Part shown: positions 63,129-64,000 of the stretch, in pieces
Layout: every line of letters starts with the position of its first letter
How positions within the stretch are numbered: position 1 is the stretch's first letter
NCBI GenBank assembly: GCA_947500135.1
Contig: CANMQX010000006.1
Span: 371,289-435,288 of the forward strand
Length of the DNA stretch: 64,000 nt
Reading direction: 5' to 3'
Source: an uncultured Paracoccaceae bacterium
GTDB taxonomy: Bacteria; Pseudomonadota; Alphaproteobacteria; Rhodobacterales; Rhodobacteraceae
Notes under the pieces: generated by a model
What the model saw: the letters and a program-made list of their open reading frames with translations, nothing else
Databases searched by the model: none
What the model was told of the DNA's origin: nothing
Program-made: the position numbers and the translations under genes

Positions 63129-63896
63129 TCAAGAGACACTTTGTTTCTCACGGAGGATACCCACCGCCAACATTGGCGTGCACCCCTGGGAACCAACCTG
63201 TTTCATGTTCCTGTCGGCGTTTCCTTCGGCCTCGTCCCACAAGGTCGGCGCATAGGATCGGCGCATCTCATCTATGGACAATGCATGGCGCGCAACCAGC
63301 ACATTGTCTGACAGTGTCGTATTGTTGAATCTGTATTTCTCCGGCCTGAACCATTTCCGGATAACGTTTACCTCGTCAGGAATACCGAGGGCGCCGACGG
63401 TGTCCCAACACCCCATAAACTGGATATCGGGCTTCGGATGGGTCAGGGCGTCGGCAATTTTCGATTGCTCCAAGCCCCTTTCGCGGTAGCGCGAGAATGC
63501 AACCTCAGACAGTTCCCGCCGTTGCTGTTCGGTCAGGTCGTTCGAGGAGAGGTCAAGCAGCCCCGCACTATTGATCATTCAAACAAGACTGCGAATAGTA
63601 TAGGCGCCTCGACTGAACCCAAAGAGCATAATGCGATCAGATTGTCGGTAGTTTTCGGAAAGCCAGATATAGGCGTCGATGATGTTCTTATCGAGGCCTT
63701 TACCAAAGGCTCCTCCGGTCAATCGGGAGACGCTGTTACCCGTCGTTCCGACACCAGGTTGATATTCGGTCAACTGGTCTTCCTTTGACACGTCAACTGC
63801 CTTGCACATCTGCGAAAGGAGATTCACATTAGTCAAACGGGTGGGGTTATCGTTGTCGTTCCATGTGCCATCGGCAAAAAAGACTAAATTTCTCAT
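63129..63896 (-). pseudogene. Decayed DUF2235 (Tle1-like) hydrolase gene
   Basis: The start MRNLVFFADGTWND and the nucleophile elbow GFSRGAYTIRSL are those of DUF2235 alpha/beta hydrolases, related to Tle1 phospholipase effectors. A TGA at 63581-63579 falls where family members read Gly (SL-AGMI); the frame goes on unchanged with MINSAGLLDL. A one-base loss near 63195 then shifts the frame: restoring a T gives VWFPGVHANVGGGYPP, the conserved Asp/Gly block. That frame stops at 63148, so the C-terminal domain is gone too. Confidence 0.85.
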
Positions 63897-64000
63897 AAAA
63901 AATTCCCACAAAAAAACGTGCGCTGTAAACGGCGGAGCAATACTCGGCCACGGTAGCGGCGGCATTGTGTTGTCGCGGGCGGCGTGAAGGTCGGCCACTT

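Noticed and set aside
63576..63584. TGA in the DUF2235 gene as selenocysteine or programmed readthrough
   Set aside because: Family members have Gly there, no selenocysteine insertion element is evident, and a second lesion follows downstream.

Overview
The window looks like chromosomal DNA of an alphaproteobacterium, most likely a marine Rhodobacterales (Roseobacter group, perhaps Loktanella/Yoonia-like; the genus is a guess). Reasons: a PhyR-NepR-EcfG general stress locus, a stand-alone F0 ATP synthase operon with paired b and b' subunits, a circularly permuted ATP-grasp/alpha-E/transglutaminase operon, a MoxR-DUF58-DUF4159 operon, Hint-domain RTX proteins, and generally GC-rich coding DNA. 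Genes are dense and often overlap by 1-4 bases, so start codons could usually be chosen from overlaps and Shine-Dalgarno sites.

Layout. 1-9.1 kb: metG, the general stress response locus (phyR facing nepR-ecfG, with a clear EcfG-type promoter), a lytic transglycosylase, then a five-gene minus-strand operon of transglutaminase, ATP-grasp, alpha-E protein, second transglutaminase and proteasome-like protease. 9.3-15.4 kb: an unusual three-gene plus-strand cassette coding for an SGNH hydrolase-trypsin fusion, an animal-type haem peroxidase and a papain-alpha/beta hydrolase fusion, closed by three perfect hairpins in a row. This is my best candidate for an undescribed system. 15.4-22.8 kb: a MoxR/DUF58/DUF4159/amidotransferase-like membrane operon, with DUF1285 diverging from it. 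22.8-27.6 kb: an unrecognised helical protein, a PA14-RTX-Hint secreted protein with a 480-base upstream region, a small periplasmic protein and a DUF599 membrane protein.

27.6-38.5 kb: glycolate oxidase glcDEF, a secreted trypsin-like protease, a small heat-shock protein, polA, a DUF2459 protein that appears to start at CTG, a CHCC zinc-finger protein, an ABC ATPase and a HIT protein. 38.5-46.7 kb: a glycosyltransferase, a sulfotransferase and an unknown Rossmann-like protein (surface glycan type), adenosine kinase, nth, an Ada-like methyltransferase, an OmpA lipoprotein, a GntR regulator and a CPBP protease. 46.8-49.4 kb: the F0 operon (atpI-B-E-F'-F) with a textbook terminator. 49.5-51.2 kb: three small regulator genes. 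51.2-57.8 kb: a nine-gene chemotaxis cluster without receptors, with a phosphorylation-dead CheB receiver, a STAS protein at its head, an AT-rich middle and a potentially switching leader RNA. 58-62.8 kb: a beta-hydroxyacid dehydrogenase, an acyl-CoA synthetase and an ABC exporter. 62.8-64 kb: tRNA-Gly(TCC), a degenerate copy of its 3' part (possible integration scar), and a decayed DUF2235 hydrolase gene.

No CRISPR array, insertion sequence, prophage or rRNA gene was recognised.
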